Part shown: positions 1-11,800 of the stretch, piece by piece
Layout: the number at the start of each line of letters is the position of its first letter
How positions within the stretch are numbered: the stretch's first letter is position 1
Source: Xylocopa sonorina
Taxonomy: Eukaryota; Arthropoda; Insecta; Hymenoptera; Apidae
Reading direction: 5' to 3'
NCBI RefSeq assembly: GCF_050948175.1
Contig: NC_135204.1
Span: forward strand, 5,819,473 to 5,883,472
DNA length: 64,000 nucleotides
Made by a program: the position numbers and the translations under genes
The notes under the pieces: generated by a model
The model's input: only the letters and a program-made list of their open reading frames with translations
Databases searched by the model: none
What the model was told of the DNA's origin: nothing

Positions 1-27
1 TGGATGCTTTCTTATAGTTAAATTATT

Positions 28-350
28 CTTAGATTATTTAGTTGAATTAAGAGTTGGATATTTTTATTAATTGAATTTATTTTTTTTTTTTAAGGGAAAT
101 TAAAATACAAATTACTATTCGAATGAAAGTGGGGTGTAAGAGGAACATAATTGAATAGTTAGATCAGAATTTTTTACTGAAGATAAATACTCTTAGATTA
201 TTTAGTTGAATTAAGAGTTTAATATTTTTATTAATTAAGTCTATCTTTTTTTAAGGAAAATTAAAATACAAATTGCTATTCAAACGAAATTCAGGTGTAA
301 GAGGAACATAATTGAATTGTTAGATCGGAATTTCTTACTGAAGATAAATA
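28..350. repeat. Two-copy tandem duplication, unit about 164 bp
   Basis: The segment beginning CTTAGATTATTTAGTTGAAT at 28 recurs at 192, and the two copies stay aligned through a T-rich run, the block ending in GAACATAATTGAAT and the block ending GAAGATAAATAC. They differ by scattered substitutions and by the length of the T run. No coding potential is visible. It looks like a local tandem duplication rather than a dispersed element, because nothing resembling terminal repeats brackets it. Confidence 0.85.
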
Positions 351-3300
351 CGTTCGTTTACCTTTATTCGCGTTAATTGTGAATAAATTTCTGACGATGA
401 ATTGCTGACTACAGTAACGGCGTGTAATTAGAATTTTCCGGTAATTTCGCGCGAGAAACGCGAAGTCTGATCACAAACGATCCATTTCTCCTTACGCTCA
501 GCCACTCGTTGCTTTTCTAAAGGCGCGCAATTTGCAACTTTACTTTCTCGAGCAACGAGAACTATTATTAAATACGACCGTTGCGACTGTTGCGCTTGTT
601 AGACGTCGGCCAAGCAATATGGAAACTGACCCAAGCGGAAACTAACTCATTGGCCGGCTGCCATAACTTTCGACTTTCGTTTCCGGAAACTGCCAGTCCA
701 TTATTCCCTTATTCACCGCCGCTCGAAGTTACTTCATCATTCGAGATCTGGAGTAAATCCAACCTCAGCCCTTCGCCAATAAAAGAAATTAAAATCAATT
801 TCGAGAAGCAATCAATTGTTTCTCAATTTTAAAACACGCTCGAGCAAAATAATATTATTTATTATTCCATCTTCTAGTCAAATCAAATAAGATCAGATCA
901 TACATTGAATTTCGTAGATAATTTTGCAGAAAAAATTAGCAATTGTTACCAACGCGTTAACTAAAATGTTCGCATTAATTCCTTGACTGAAAGTTCGACT
1001 AACACCAGCATAATAATAGCTCCATATCTTTGTAGAGAGAAAGTAAAATATTTTTACCTGGTTTTGTCTTAATAACAAGCGCGACGCGTTCGAAATCCGT
1101 GTCTTCAATCAGACTAACAAGCCCCGCGTTAACGAGGGCCGCCACGCGGCTTCGAAAGGAACGCGAACTTCCTCGTGGCGAAAGTTTCGAACTAGACCAG
1201 CAGCGTTTCGCCAGCAGCGCTGGCATCTCTCGATCTTGCAGCCCCTAACAGTCGAGAGTTACCTCGCGGGGCGTAAATTTTCACTTAATCGGTGGAATTA
1301 AACGCGATACCAACATGGCGCCGCGGCGCTGCGGAACCAGCGCGCCGTGTAAAACGCGGCATCGCGCGACGGAAAAGAGTGTGGGTCCGCAGGAGAGTGC
1401 TTGTGGCTGTAACCCGTCGCGTTAAGCTTTAATCGATAAACAAATACAGCAACCAGGGGGGGGGGGGGGGCATAATATAGCGAGCGAGTTGAAGCCAGGT
1501 AGGTTAAACTCGATAAGCGATCACCTTTCGCCTGACAACGCGTGTGGGACGGATTAATTGGGCTGGCCGAATTCTAGCGGAGAATTTGTGGCTACCACGG
1601 ATCATAGCTGTTATTAATTTCGTTTGAACGAGATAATCGCGAAATTATCTCGCTGTCGAGACGGTCGTTTCTAACTTGTAACCAGACGAAATTTTTCTCT
1701 CTCTAGCTCTTCTCTTGTATCAAATTAATTCGTTAGGAATTTATAGTTGAATTTTTAATTTATCCTCAAGTGAGTTTTGTATTATGCTAGGAATTGAAAT
1801 TAAAAACAAATTAATTTATTTATTAATTATTAGTGTTTGTGTAATGAAGTGATTGCTATTACTGTCTCTTCTTCTTTAATTGCATAATTGTTAATAGAAT
1901 TGGATATTTGTATGTTGTTTGAATTAAGATATTGTATTACCAGGTGGTAATTAAATATACGATCATGGAGTATTCGTGATATTCCTCTCATTAACGAATT
2001 CCTTGGTTTTATCGGAAAATGTATGAATAGATATTGTGCATTTTTAATGGTTCTGAAATTAGGTCAGCTTAAAATTACTTGCACTAAAATCTGGGGATAT
2101 AGTTCTTGTTGTGTCACACATGGTACTTAAACGGGGTGATAAAATTCGCTCTACTCCACTATTTTACAACCTCATTAATTTCCAATGTAAAGGCTAATAT
2201 TATTCTAAAATAGATTAGTTCCCTCTGAACAACTCTAATTTCGAATATCGTTACTTTTAATCATCAATGAAAATGAAAAAATAAATAATAAATCACGAAA
2301 CACGATGAACAATCCTCTGTTCAGTTACTCTCAATGGTTTTTTTATTTTCTATCTTCGAAGCAATCTCGAAAATTTTGCTAGAAATATCGACGACTTTAT
2401 TTCAGTTGAAGAATTATAGTGCGAAACGTCCCGCACGCAGATGCGATTCCTCCTTTTTACGACAGAAAGTAAACAGTGTTAAATTCCCCGCGCTGTTACC
2501 ACAGGTTTACGACGGCTGTATCCCCGTCGATCCTGTAAAATATGTACACATGTCCCCGCAGTGAGTGAAAGGCATCGCTCGATAAAAATGGTGGACATCG
2601 GGAATGCGTTTCCCTCGTCATACCCCCATCGACAGAGATAAAATGGAAATATCTCGCACCGGTTCTGCCTGCTTCTCCCCTCTATCAATCGTTCGCGCGG
2701 CTAAAAAGAAGAGAAAAACGCGGGTCAATATTTGGGAACGCGAAGTGAATCGACTGTTTGTTTGGCTAAATATCAAGACTCGCCAATGCGTGAACTCGAT
2801 GGCGTTCGAATGCACGCGCGTTTAACATTCGGTGTTAAACATTCAATATTTTCAGTGAAAACCTTCGCGTCTCGCGGGCAGGTTTCTTTTTCATTTGACT
2901 ATTCACACCTCGCGCCCTGAGTTTTCATTATTCCGTTGTTAAACGACCAAAAGAAAGCTGAAATAATATTTTGCCTTCTTAATTGTTGGTATCGCGATAG
3001 AACTTTCTAATGAAGTTATTTTACTTTCAAAAATATTTTACTGCTACAATTTGTTCTGTAAACGTTCGTTTCGGTTGTATTATGTTAGATGAAAGTTTAA
3101 TTTAATATTAATTCATTTGCGAAGTTATATTTGCACAGAGGGAAGTCTCTGAATTAATGCTAGCGATGTTCGTAATAAGCGCAGGTTTTTCAGAGGGCCA
3201 TAAATTTTTGTAATTATGTAATTAACATTTGGAGTTGGGAATTAAGAATGCGCATGATTGCTTGCGTGCTTCGTGCAGCTTTTGTCCAAGTTATTTCAAC

Positions 3301-3600
3301 TATTTAAATAAGGCGAGATTATTAAAGCGGGTTGCAGTTAGTTTGTTAACTAGAAATGGAGGCAATCCTTCAGTGGTGCTAATTTCTCTTCTCGAAAATT
3401 CATGGAATGAAAATCGAGGCAATTTCAACCTTCACGATGAAATATTTTCTACAATCCGCGGTAAAAGAGCCCTTGCAACACGAGAATACCCCATCAGAAC
3501 CAAATTCCACGGACAAATTAAGAAGCATATAGAAGTGTATGCAAAAAATTTGGAATATTTCATAAAAAAGTAAAAAGATATATTAAGTGGAAGAATTAAA
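351..3600. other. Non-coding stretch, no supported gene
   Basis: This stretch holds only short chance reading frames. A CpG-rich block at about 1,080-1,440 is followed by a run of 15 G at 1,456-1,470. On the minus strand a GC-rich segment near 1,072-1,225 ends in a donor-like CAG/GTAAAAAT, which could be an untranslated exon, but nothing else supports that. If the octopamine receptor intron runs as inferred, this region may be intronic. Confidence 0.5.
1456..1470 (+). repeat. Homopolymer run of 15 G
   Basis: Fifteen consecutive G follow AACCA. Such runs are prone to sequencing and replication slippage, so the exact length may not be reliable. It sits just downstream of the CpG-rich block at 1,080-1,440. 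Confidence 0.95.
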
Positions 3601-3607
3601 ATCTTTT

Positions 3608-3945
3608 GAAACTTTCAAGACTTTCAAGACATTCGAGACTTTCTAGAATTTTAATGCTTTCAAGACTTTTAACACTTTTAAGACTTACAAGACTCCACCA
3701 CTTATGGGACTTTCGAGACTTTCAAGGTTAATTAAGATTTTCAAGGCTTCCAATACCTTTTAAGAGTTCCAAAACATTAAAAACTTCCTAGAATTTTAAG
3801 GCTTTCAACACTTTTAAGACTCACAATACTTTCAATACTTTCAAGACTTTCAAGGCATTCAGGGTTAATCAAAATTCTCAGGACCGTTCAAGACATTCAA
3901 GACAAATCAATACTTTCATCACTGCCAATACTTTCGAAACCAGGG
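3608..3945 (+). repeat. Degenerate short-period repeat built on CTTTCAAGACTTT
   Basis: About 330 bp are made of imperfect copies of a 9-11 bp word of the form CTTTCAAGA or CTTTTAAGA, separated by ACT or similar. Spacing drifts, so it is cryptically simple DNA rather than a clean minisatellite. No frame stays open long enough to suggest coding. Confidence 0.8.
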
Positions 3946-5505
3946 AAAGCTTCCAAGAATACGAGGTAACAAATTAAGTTCGAAGTGATAGAAACGCTTA
4001 TCACTTGGGCATCGTGTGCGTCGTCTTGGCCAAACGTCGAAGCGTTCTCCGCTCAGAAGGGCACGCGCTCGAATAGCCGCTCGAATGTTTGGCGAACCGC
4101 CAGCCATTATGCAAATCGATGGCAAACTGTTGCATCGTTCCGCGAAAATATGTTCCAGGAAGTTATGCCGAATGTCGATTCCTCCGTTGCTTCTCGCGAG
4201 TCTCTTCCCGACTGGCGTTTATTGATCGCGAAGGACCGTTTCCGGTGAGGCTGGACGGAAGACGCATCTCGCGATGGTCGTTTGCCGTCCTCCAGTTTCG
4301 TTCGAGACACTTTCAGCTGCGAGCGTTGTTCGAATATAGTTTTTATTTTCGAGAAAGAAACGAGAATCCATTAAAACGGAAGTAGTGGTGGTAAATACTT
4401 GGTCAGACGTGTCTCTTCGATGGCACGATTATTATTTAGAATCGCTGAAGTGACTGTAACGTTTACATCGAGTTCCAGCAGTCCCTCGGAAGCTTGTGGC
4501 TACAAAATGAGCAAGTTAATGCACGCTCCGCGATGCACGGAAATTACTTGCCAGTTACTTCACCGAACTTTCTTCCGCGAGCAATTATTCTTGTTGGACA
4601 TTTTTTTATTTTTTCGCTCTCGTTCGAATATTACAGAAGTTCGTAAACACTGTTTTAATTATCCTCGGAGGTTAATATCACTATACTCCAGACGAAATGC
4701 TTCCCCTGGCCCGTTTTAATCATCATTGCATCGCAATTAATTTTAATTGCACCCCAGCCCTGTGTGTTCTCGAATCTCCGCGGGGCTATATTTTTAAATG
4801 TTTTAAGAGAACATCGTTGCACTCGTGGCTTTAATATCTGTAAAGCAAAGATGGTCGAGGTAATGGAATTTTCTCGCACGCACTTCTGATAAATTTACCA
4901 AAAAATTGTCCAAATATTCTTTCAACAGAAATCATTTTTTTAATGTCAGTAAAACAAACGATGAAAACCACAAAGTTTAATATATGGGATGCAGAAAGCT
5001 AGAATCGAGGAAATACTGAACGTAACTCGTTTGCTCGCTGGCAAAGCCGCCTGGTGGCTTTCCAAGTCACTACTCGTTAGGGTGAACGGGACAAACACGA
5101 GGGGGTTAGACCACTCAAGATGGAATCAAACGAGAAACCCTTTTCTAGGGTTTCGCGAGGATCTTGACGACTGTCAAGCATCGTTAAGCGCTTTTTAGAC
5201 TGACACGATAATACGCCCTTATTCCGTACGGCTTCTCTGCGGTATGAATCCAGGTTATTTTTACGCAGAACGTGAACCGCACTCACGTTGCCATCGAGAC
5301 AGAGATTCAACGTCTTCTCTCGCGACGCGAATACATTTCTTCGTTCGAATCGTCTCTCATCCAGCTGTTCCATCGACGACGCGAAACGTTCGATCGTACT
5401 CGAATGCATAAATAATTTGAAAAGGTTTGAAAATCGAAGCACGAAGCACCATTTCAGATTAGAATCCCTGCTGGTCTCAGAGACGGCTGTCTTGTTAGGA
5501 GTGAC
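3946..5505. other. Non-coding stretch, no supported gene
   Basis: Several frames of 60-150 codons are open on both strands at once here (for example 5,077-5,529 minus and 5,288-5,680 plus). They are serine- and arginine-rich and look like no known family. Overlapping openness on both strands is what CpG-rich non-coding DNA produces. Confidence 0.5.
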
Positions 5506-5640
5506 TGTATCTACTGCGCGGTTGTCCAATTGGAACGTTTGTATTCTACTACGCGACTGTACAATTGGAGACGTCTGTATCTACCGCGCGTCTGTCCAAT
5601 CGCGAGCGTCTGTATCTACTGCGATGTCGTCTCTGCTTCG
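5506..5640 (+). repeat. Degenerate tandem repeat, period about 35 bp, about 4 copies
   Basis: The word TGTATCTACTGCGCG, or a close variant, starts at 5,506, 5,540, 5,576 and 5,611, each followed by a variant of GTCCAATTGGAACG. The period is 34-36 bp and the last copy decays after TGTATCTACTGCGATG. No function is suggested. Confidence 0.8.
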
Positions 5641-5813
5641 TCTACGACCCTATTCCACTATCGTCGGTTCTACTAGTTGAATGGTCGCGTTATTAAGTTT
5701 TATTTGCGAAGTCAACAGTTCCAGAATTGTATGCGTTTCGAATGAACAATTTCACAGCTGACAAAGTATTTTTGTCAACTCTGTTTTCAGTATTTCGTAC
5801 ACCTGTCTTACGT

Positions 5814-6298
5814 TTAACCCATTTGCATCACACGGAGTAGTGGAAAATTCGTCTTTATTGCCAAAATTTTTTGTTTGATTGTATTTAAATGAAAATGTTT
5901 CAAAATATGAAAAATGAAAACAATATTACATAAATAAAGAGTGTCAGAAAGTCTTTATTTCATTATAGGTTGATAATAATGAAAGAAGTAGAAACAACAT
6001 GATAAGACTTGAAATGGTCAGTGCATAATGCCACGTGGGCAATTATCGCATTGATAAAATGTGAGCTTTCTTTTTTTCTGATAAACAAACTACACAACGT
6101 TTGCAAGCTTTCTTCGATGAAGTTGCTTCGATGAGGGTAGGAAAATGTTGACGGATAAATCTAAATGTAAACGTTTTCGATCACCATTTTTCATTGATTG
6201 CTCGCCCAATACGCATAAGTGCCTAAGTGAAATGCACGCACATGTGCGCTCTGGTGATAGTTGCCAGGCAAAATACGCTTATGATGCAAATGGGTTAA
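5814..6298 (-). mobile_element. TTAA-flanked piggyBac-like deletion derivative with transposase C-terminal remnant
   Basis: The left end reads TTAACCCATTTGCATCA from 5,814. The right end, read on the minus strand from 6,298, begins TTAACCCATTTGCATCA as well, so the element is about 485 bp with perfect inverted ends and TTAA at both borders. TTAA target duplication and ends starting CCC are the signature of the piggyBac superfamily. On the minus strand at about 6,185-6,000 a broken reading frame contains the cysteine pattern CKRCVVC (about 6,107-6,087) followed by a basic stretch and CDNC in another frame. This resembles the C-terminal cysteine-rich domain of piggyBac transposases. Stops and a frameshift show it is dead. 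It is best read as an internally deleted, non-autonomous copy. Confidence 0.7.
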
Positions 6299-8030
6299 TT
6301 ATAGTATTAATTTAACTTGACCAACTACGTCGAATCGCGTGATCCGCGACTAAACGTTGGACGCAGCGACAGGGACGTTTTATCGAGGATTAATAAAGGA
6401 AACGAGCAGCTGGAAAACGGCGAACGGTTCGATCGCGTCGCTTTGATGTTCACTCTCGAAGACGGAGGAAAATTTTAGAGCGCATAATTTAACTGCCGTC
6501 AGCGTAATGGAAAAATAAAAGCGGTCCGCTTTGATCGCGTCTGTGTAATCCGTTGCAGGGTGCTCCGCGACGCTCGCGTGTACGAGATGCCCTCGTTTCA
6601 CTTTTCAACAGCCGGTACCAAGTTTGCTTTCGTTTCGTGGACGCTTTATGCGCCTCCTTCCGCGTAATCGATTGCAAATCGTGCGATACGATTCGACCAG
6701 CGATATTTTAACTTCGTAACAGCAAAAAACAGAGATTTAGTGTAAACAATCCACACTGAACTATTCTGTACGATTTAATGCGAAAGTCGAAGACGTTGGA
6801 AGTATTTGATTTTCTACTTTCATTATGTTCGAATCGTTTAAAAACAGAACGATCAACTTGAAGTACCGTCGTGCGAATGTGTTTCGTTACGCGTAAGTTC
6901 TGCCAAGCTCGACAGTTCTAAATTCAGTCGACACATTCCGCATAACAGGTATTTCAAGCGCTGGCCTTCGAACACACGTGCCGGAAGCCATTTCACGTGA
7001 TTGCATTTAGCGTATTAGCAGCGGGTTACAAGGTTGTGGTACAGAAAATCAAGAAGAGAGTTCTTTAACCACTGTGGACGACACAGTAAAATTTCATCGC
7101 GTCTTTACACATAATCTTACATCGCTCTCAACGTTAAAATAGAATGAACTTTCCTCGTATCTAATCGAGACAAACATCCAATTAAAAAATATATACTCAA
7201 TCGTTAAGCAAAAATTTCATAGAAGAAAAGATTTTTTAGAAAGAAATTTTCCTCGAAGCAACGCTCGAGCGCGTCATTCACAGACTTCTGAGCTTCCCAA
7301 GGACACTCGCGCGACGATCTTCGAGTTTCGAAGAATCGACCGCACTTTTTGGCGAACTTTTTCAAAAGGCCACGATCGAACTAGTGTGTCATAATAACGA
7401 GCACCGCGAGCCGTGCATATCGAATTTATTTCTCGCGTAGAACTCGACTCGCCACCACGGAGCACGGACCAGCGATCGTTACTCGTCTGCGAGGTCTTGA
7501 AAGCGACGATTCGTCAGCGGAACCGGTGAACTTTGTCGAGAACGGAATGCGGGAGCGTCCTTGTCTCTCGTTCGACTAAGCGCTGCTGAAATCTGGCTTC
7601 AGAGGTATTCTGGCTATGTCGAATCGCGCGGTAAATTGTTGGTGGAATTGTTTACAATTATTCTCGAAAAGAGCAATAATAAAAAACAGCCTATTAAACA
7701 CAATTTTATTATCAGGATCAACGATTCACCATCTAAGTCATGAAAGCAAAATATAAAAAAAAAAGGTACACTGGAAGAACTGCAGATAATATCTATTTGA
7801 AGGATGTAAAAATTAGTACAAAGGTATCAGAATCCTTCACGCCTCAAAGCTGGATGAAACTTAAAACTGTGTAACTCAGAGATGCAGACATATACGTAGT
7901 TAAATTAGAAAAGAAAATTCTTTAATATGTGGGGCCTTTCGACATTCGCCACTAGAGAGACATCGACGCTTACAGTTTCCTGAAAGTTCACATTTCCTTC
8001 TTTATTTCAATATATACAAGTTTTGACCTG
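6299..8030. other. Non-coding stretch, no supported gene
   Basis: Nothing recognisable is encoded here. The frames at 6,380-6,677 (minus) and 7,274-7,465 (minus) are short, overlap one another and show no domain. AT-rich and CpG-rich blocks alternate. Confidence 0.5.
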
Positions 8031-8040
8031 TCCCTAATAT

Positions 8041-8112
8041 CCCAGCGTCTAAGGCAGGGCCTGCTATGTAGCCGCACTGATGAGTCCGCTAGCAGGCCCA
8101 GGACGAAATCCA
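8041..8112 (+). ncRNA. Hammerhead-ribozyme-like core (incomplete match)
   Basis: CTGATGA (8,077-8,083) is followed by GTCC (8,084-8,087), a 13-nt loop, GGAC (8,101-8,104) and GAAA (8,105-8,108). This is the canonical hammerhead core with a 4-bp stem II. A possible stem I is GGC (8,053-8,055) with GCC (8,071-8,073) just before the core. The loops of these two stems contain GGGCCTGCTA (8,057-8,066) and TAGCAGGCCC (8,090-8,099), which are perfect 10-nt complements, so loop-loop kissing is possible. Alternatively, those arms form a simple 10-bp hairpin that would disrupt the ribozyme fold. A GTC cleavage triplet is present at 8,047-8,049. A convincing stem III is not: TCC after GAAA pairs poorly with GCG before the cleavage site. 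Decayed ribozyme or coincidence both remain possible. Confidence 0.4.
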
Positions 8113-8619
8113 GTTCTTCCCCTCTCTTGTCCTTCCTTCTTTCCTCCTCCAATTCTACAGCAAACAGAAGCTGACTCGCTTCAAATAAATATCACAAAAG
8201 ATTCTTCTAAACATATCATAAAAAAAGAAAGAGGAAGAACCCAAATTCCTCCGCTAGGAGGCGCGCGACTTCCCCTCTCAGCTAGAAAACCCCTGCCCGT
8301 GACCTTAGCAAAGATCGACCAGCATCGATGCAGAAGTCGATGGGCGCTAAGTGGCGCGGCGGTGTAACGCGAGGCGGCGCTTTAAATTCCGTTCGAGCGG
8401 CGTTCATCCCACGGCATTTTTGGGTCAGCGGGAAATTTATCGTGCCGCGCGCGCGTTGAATAATAAACGCGGCCGGAACGCCGCCACGTGAATCCATTAT
8501 CCGACGTCTGTTCGTTAGAACACGGCCCAGATGCTCGTCACCAGGACTAGCAACGTCTACGTTCGAGTGGAGAACACGCTGGCTCGCGTTTGTCCCACCT
8601 CGTCGTGGAACTTTCGTCG
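8113..8619. other. Non-coding stretch between ribozyme-like motif and TTAA element
   Basis: This is pyrimidine-rich, then CpG-rich DNA. A near-palindrome around CCTCCGCTAGGAGG lies at about 8,248-8,261. No gene is supported. Confidence 0.45.
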
Positions 8620-8870
8620 TTAACCCCTTCCCGTACTTTTGCGAGTCAGACTCGAGATGAAGATTTTGGCCCAAACGCGAATATCGCGAGTCTGACTCGC
8701 GATGAAGATCTTGACTCAAACGCGAATATTGCGAGTCAGACTCGAGATGAAAATTTTGACTCAAACGCGAAAATCGCGAGTCAGACTTGCGAACAGATAT
8801 TTGAGCCAAACGTAAACGTAACCGCTTGAGCTCGAGTTTCGACGAGCTAAATGGCACGGGAAGGGGTTAA
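8620..8870. mobile_element. TTAA-flanked miniature inverted-repeat element carrying 45-bp repeats
   Basis: TTAA at 8,620-8,623 is followed by CCCCTTCCCGT. On the other side ACGGGAAGGGG is followed by TTAA at 8,867-8,870. The inverted ends match perfectly over 11 bp after the TTAA. The 243-bp body is mostly a 45-bp tandem array. The TTAA duplication and C-rich ends suggest a piggyBac-type non-autonomous element; no transposase remnant is visible inside, so the family is inferred from the ends alone. Confidence 0.65.
8641..8818 (+). repeat. Four tandem 45-bp units
   Basis: Units start GCGAGTCAGACT or GCGAGTCTGACT at 8,641, 8,686, 8,731 and 8,776. Each carries GATGAAGATTTTGACTCAAA-like sequence and ends CGCGAATAT or similar; the fourth is the most diverged. 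The period is exactly 15 codons, so frames on both strands stay open (plus 8,590-8,829; minus across 8,282-8,857) and give spurious repeat peptides such as ASQTRDENFDSNA. The array lies wholly inside the TTAA-flanked element. Confidence 0.9.
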
Positions 8871-11800
8871 TAAAATCGTAATCGAAGGGAGAATCGCGAC
8901 GAGGTGAACCGTTTCCCGCGGAAGTTCGAGTATTATTAACGAGGTTGTAACGCACGGCGGAGGAAGTCAGCTGCAGGGCTGTTTTACAATTTCCGAGGGA
9001 ATTAAGGGCGATGCGTCCGCGCTTGGGAAGCTTTGTTTGGGTTCGTCGAGTTACTTGAGCCGACGTCGCTTGGAAACACTTTGCGTCGAGTTTCCGTTGT
9101 CTGAACTTGACTTCGAGTCGTTTAAATCGATGTAACTTGAGTGCACTTAATTTGTGGGAACTTTTTCTGCACTTGACTTGAAGTACAGTAAACGAGAACT
9201 TGAAATCGAGCCGTTAAAACTCGTTAGATTACGAGTGTTCGTTGCGAAAAAAATTGCGTTCGTTTGCGTTTGCATACAAAGTTACTCACGCGAGAACAGA
9301 AGAACAGAGTTCAAAGGCAAGGGTGATAAAGTGCGGAATAAAAGACGAACGCTGAGACGTTTCGAAAGACTGAAATGGGCTAACGAAAAAGAGAGGGACA
9401 CACCTACAAGTCTCGAATAGAGGGATGGATGAAGCACAATGGAAAAGCACTTATCGTAAGTGAAACCCAGAAGACAGTAGACTGAGAGTTTCCTTCATTT
9501 CTCATCCTGACTCCAAGACAGCCAGGATCTTATCAATATTTAAGGACACATTTCCCCTGGTGTTTCGTATCTCGAGATGCTTTCAAGCGACAGCAACGTG
9601 TCATCGAGCTTAACGGGTCGGATTTACATCAGTGTCCTGTTATAAGTCTCTGTTGGAACTATTTTCTAAGCTTCTGACTGTGTGGACAATGTCTAATATC
9701 CGCAGTAACATCCAAGCAGACAGAGAGAGAGAGAGAGAGAGAGAGTTCGAATTAACGCTATGCTTCTTCGAAACTGAACTGTTTCTTAGCATCCTCTGTT
9801 TTATGCGATTTTTACTGGTTTATGGCTGGAATTTTTAGGAGTATTTGCATTCTGGTATCAGTGGATCCTTCTGTAAATTAATATCCCCATAAACGATAGT
9901 AAAATAATAACTGTCATTCTGAGAATATAAAATGGCTGCTATAAATTTACACTAAAAACTCTCTGCCTTTCTCGAATATACATAACGTTCAATCGACAAT
10001 GACTTTACGACACCAGTGACATAATTTCCTATCGAACAGTCGCATAACAGTTCCATCCCCTTCACCGTCCACCCAAACTCCCCAATTCCTCGCTAATTCC
10101 AGAAAATAAACTCGAATCACGCGTATTGTATCGCCCAATGCCCCGCAGTCCACGTGGTTCCACGAACTCGCGCAAACCACCCTCATTCGAATTCTCTTCG
10201 AGTCACCAACCCCCACGATCCGAATATATTCCAAACCAGTAAGCGTTAGCCAAGCCTGTATCGAACGACGAGTCCTCGCGCAGTTCCAGAGACAGCCATC
10301 CTCCTAGACGTCGAGTCACAGGTCCCTTCAGGTTCAACGGAAACGACCCCAATCCCCGAGCTCACCCCCTCGATTTTCACGAGAACGCGGCAGCGCTCGA
10401 CGGATTCTCGCGAAGCCACCGCGAGGAGAGATTTGACGGGCGCTGGAGGGGCGAGATACGTGACCGGGTCTCCTCTAAATCCAGGCAAATCCCCTGGCGG
10501 GGATAGCCGGGATGAAAGTAACCGGAATACTCGCGGACGGCTGCGGTCCTCGTCGTTGAACGCGTCGACGTGCACGGGGTTGTGTTTCGCCAGAGGCGAA
10601 CGGCAGTGGCTGCCACAAAGGGATCCTGGTGTCTGCGCATAAAACGTATAACGCTCCAGGCGAGGCCTTGGGTTCCCTTTGGACGAGCATGGTTCGATTT
10701 CGAGGCGATTCGTGGCTGGTGCTTTGGGACGAGTGTGTTTTTGGACGACTTGGAGACGTTTGGAACAGGGTTGGTTGTCTTTAGCGTTTGGGGATGGTGA
10801 ATAGGGATGGGTGTCTTCTTGGGGGCCCTCAGTTTGGGCTCCAATTTATGGTTTTCTTATATATATGTATTTTTTACTCTTGTCACGCGTCTGTTGTTGA
10901 TCATGCAAAACTCCACGTGTATTCTCTTTTAAATAGATTGCATTCACACCTTATTCGCTTGATTGACGCAATCATGCTTACTTTGCATCCCACGGTTCTA
11001 ATAACCTCCATCAGTCAGTGTATTGTATAGAATCAATGGAATACGGGTTTACAGGCGTATTATATGGTGAAGATCGTAGATAAGAAAGTAACAGTGAAGG
11101 AGCAGGGGAAGAGTGAGTGCATGTCTGAGTGGGTGCTATAAAAAGAGTTCTACCCTTTTTTATCATTGCCCTATATATATACTACTCAGCATCTAACTAC
11201 ATCGTTTGAATGAACTACTTGAACCACTAAAAATTAAACGATTGAAAGATCTCATTTTTTAATCAGAATATTAAATTATTTACAGAACAATTATTTTACT
11301 CATGCGAGTATTTATGTACCTGTAGCCATATTGAAACATAGTATGAAATGTGGGACAATCACAGTCAAAAATCGAAACAAGACGACACACTTGTAGAAAC
11401 GGAAATTGCGTGTGTCGTAAGAGTTACAGTAATTTTATTTGAACAGAAAAGGGCGGGCGTGTTTGAAAAACAAACAAACCCGGCACTCGTCCCAAGGCAG
11501 GCAATCTCTCGTCAGGCGTTAACCGGATTTTCCACCCTCTTGAACATTGTTGTCCCAAGTAGCGTCAAACACTTTCTTCGCGCGGCGATGTAACGCGATT
11601 ATACGGGCTCGGGACGAGATTTTCGCCGCCCATTGTAAACGCGGCGGCGCGCGCGTTAACTACGCCTGGAAACAATGAAGCCGTGGCGCTGACTCGCGAT
11701 CCTCAAGGCGCGTTTTCATGCTCGCCACGGAAGCGCGAGAGGATGCGGCAATTTTCCGGGCCCTGTCGCGTTTCGAAACGCGGTAACGTCGACGTGGCAA

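Noticed and set aside
1309..1425. A short frame starting ATGGCGCCGCGGCGC in CpG-rich DNA
   Set aside because: Only about 36 codons, no homologue, and no splice or transcript evidence in the sequence.
8282..8857. A 191-codon minus-strand frame and a 79-codon plus-strand frame
   Set aside because: Both are produced by the stop-free 45-bp repeat inside the TTAA element.
10246..10844. Frames of 70-155 codons on the minus strand in a CpG-rich block
   Set aside because: Three frames are open at once and none resembles a known domain; no evidence favours one over the others.
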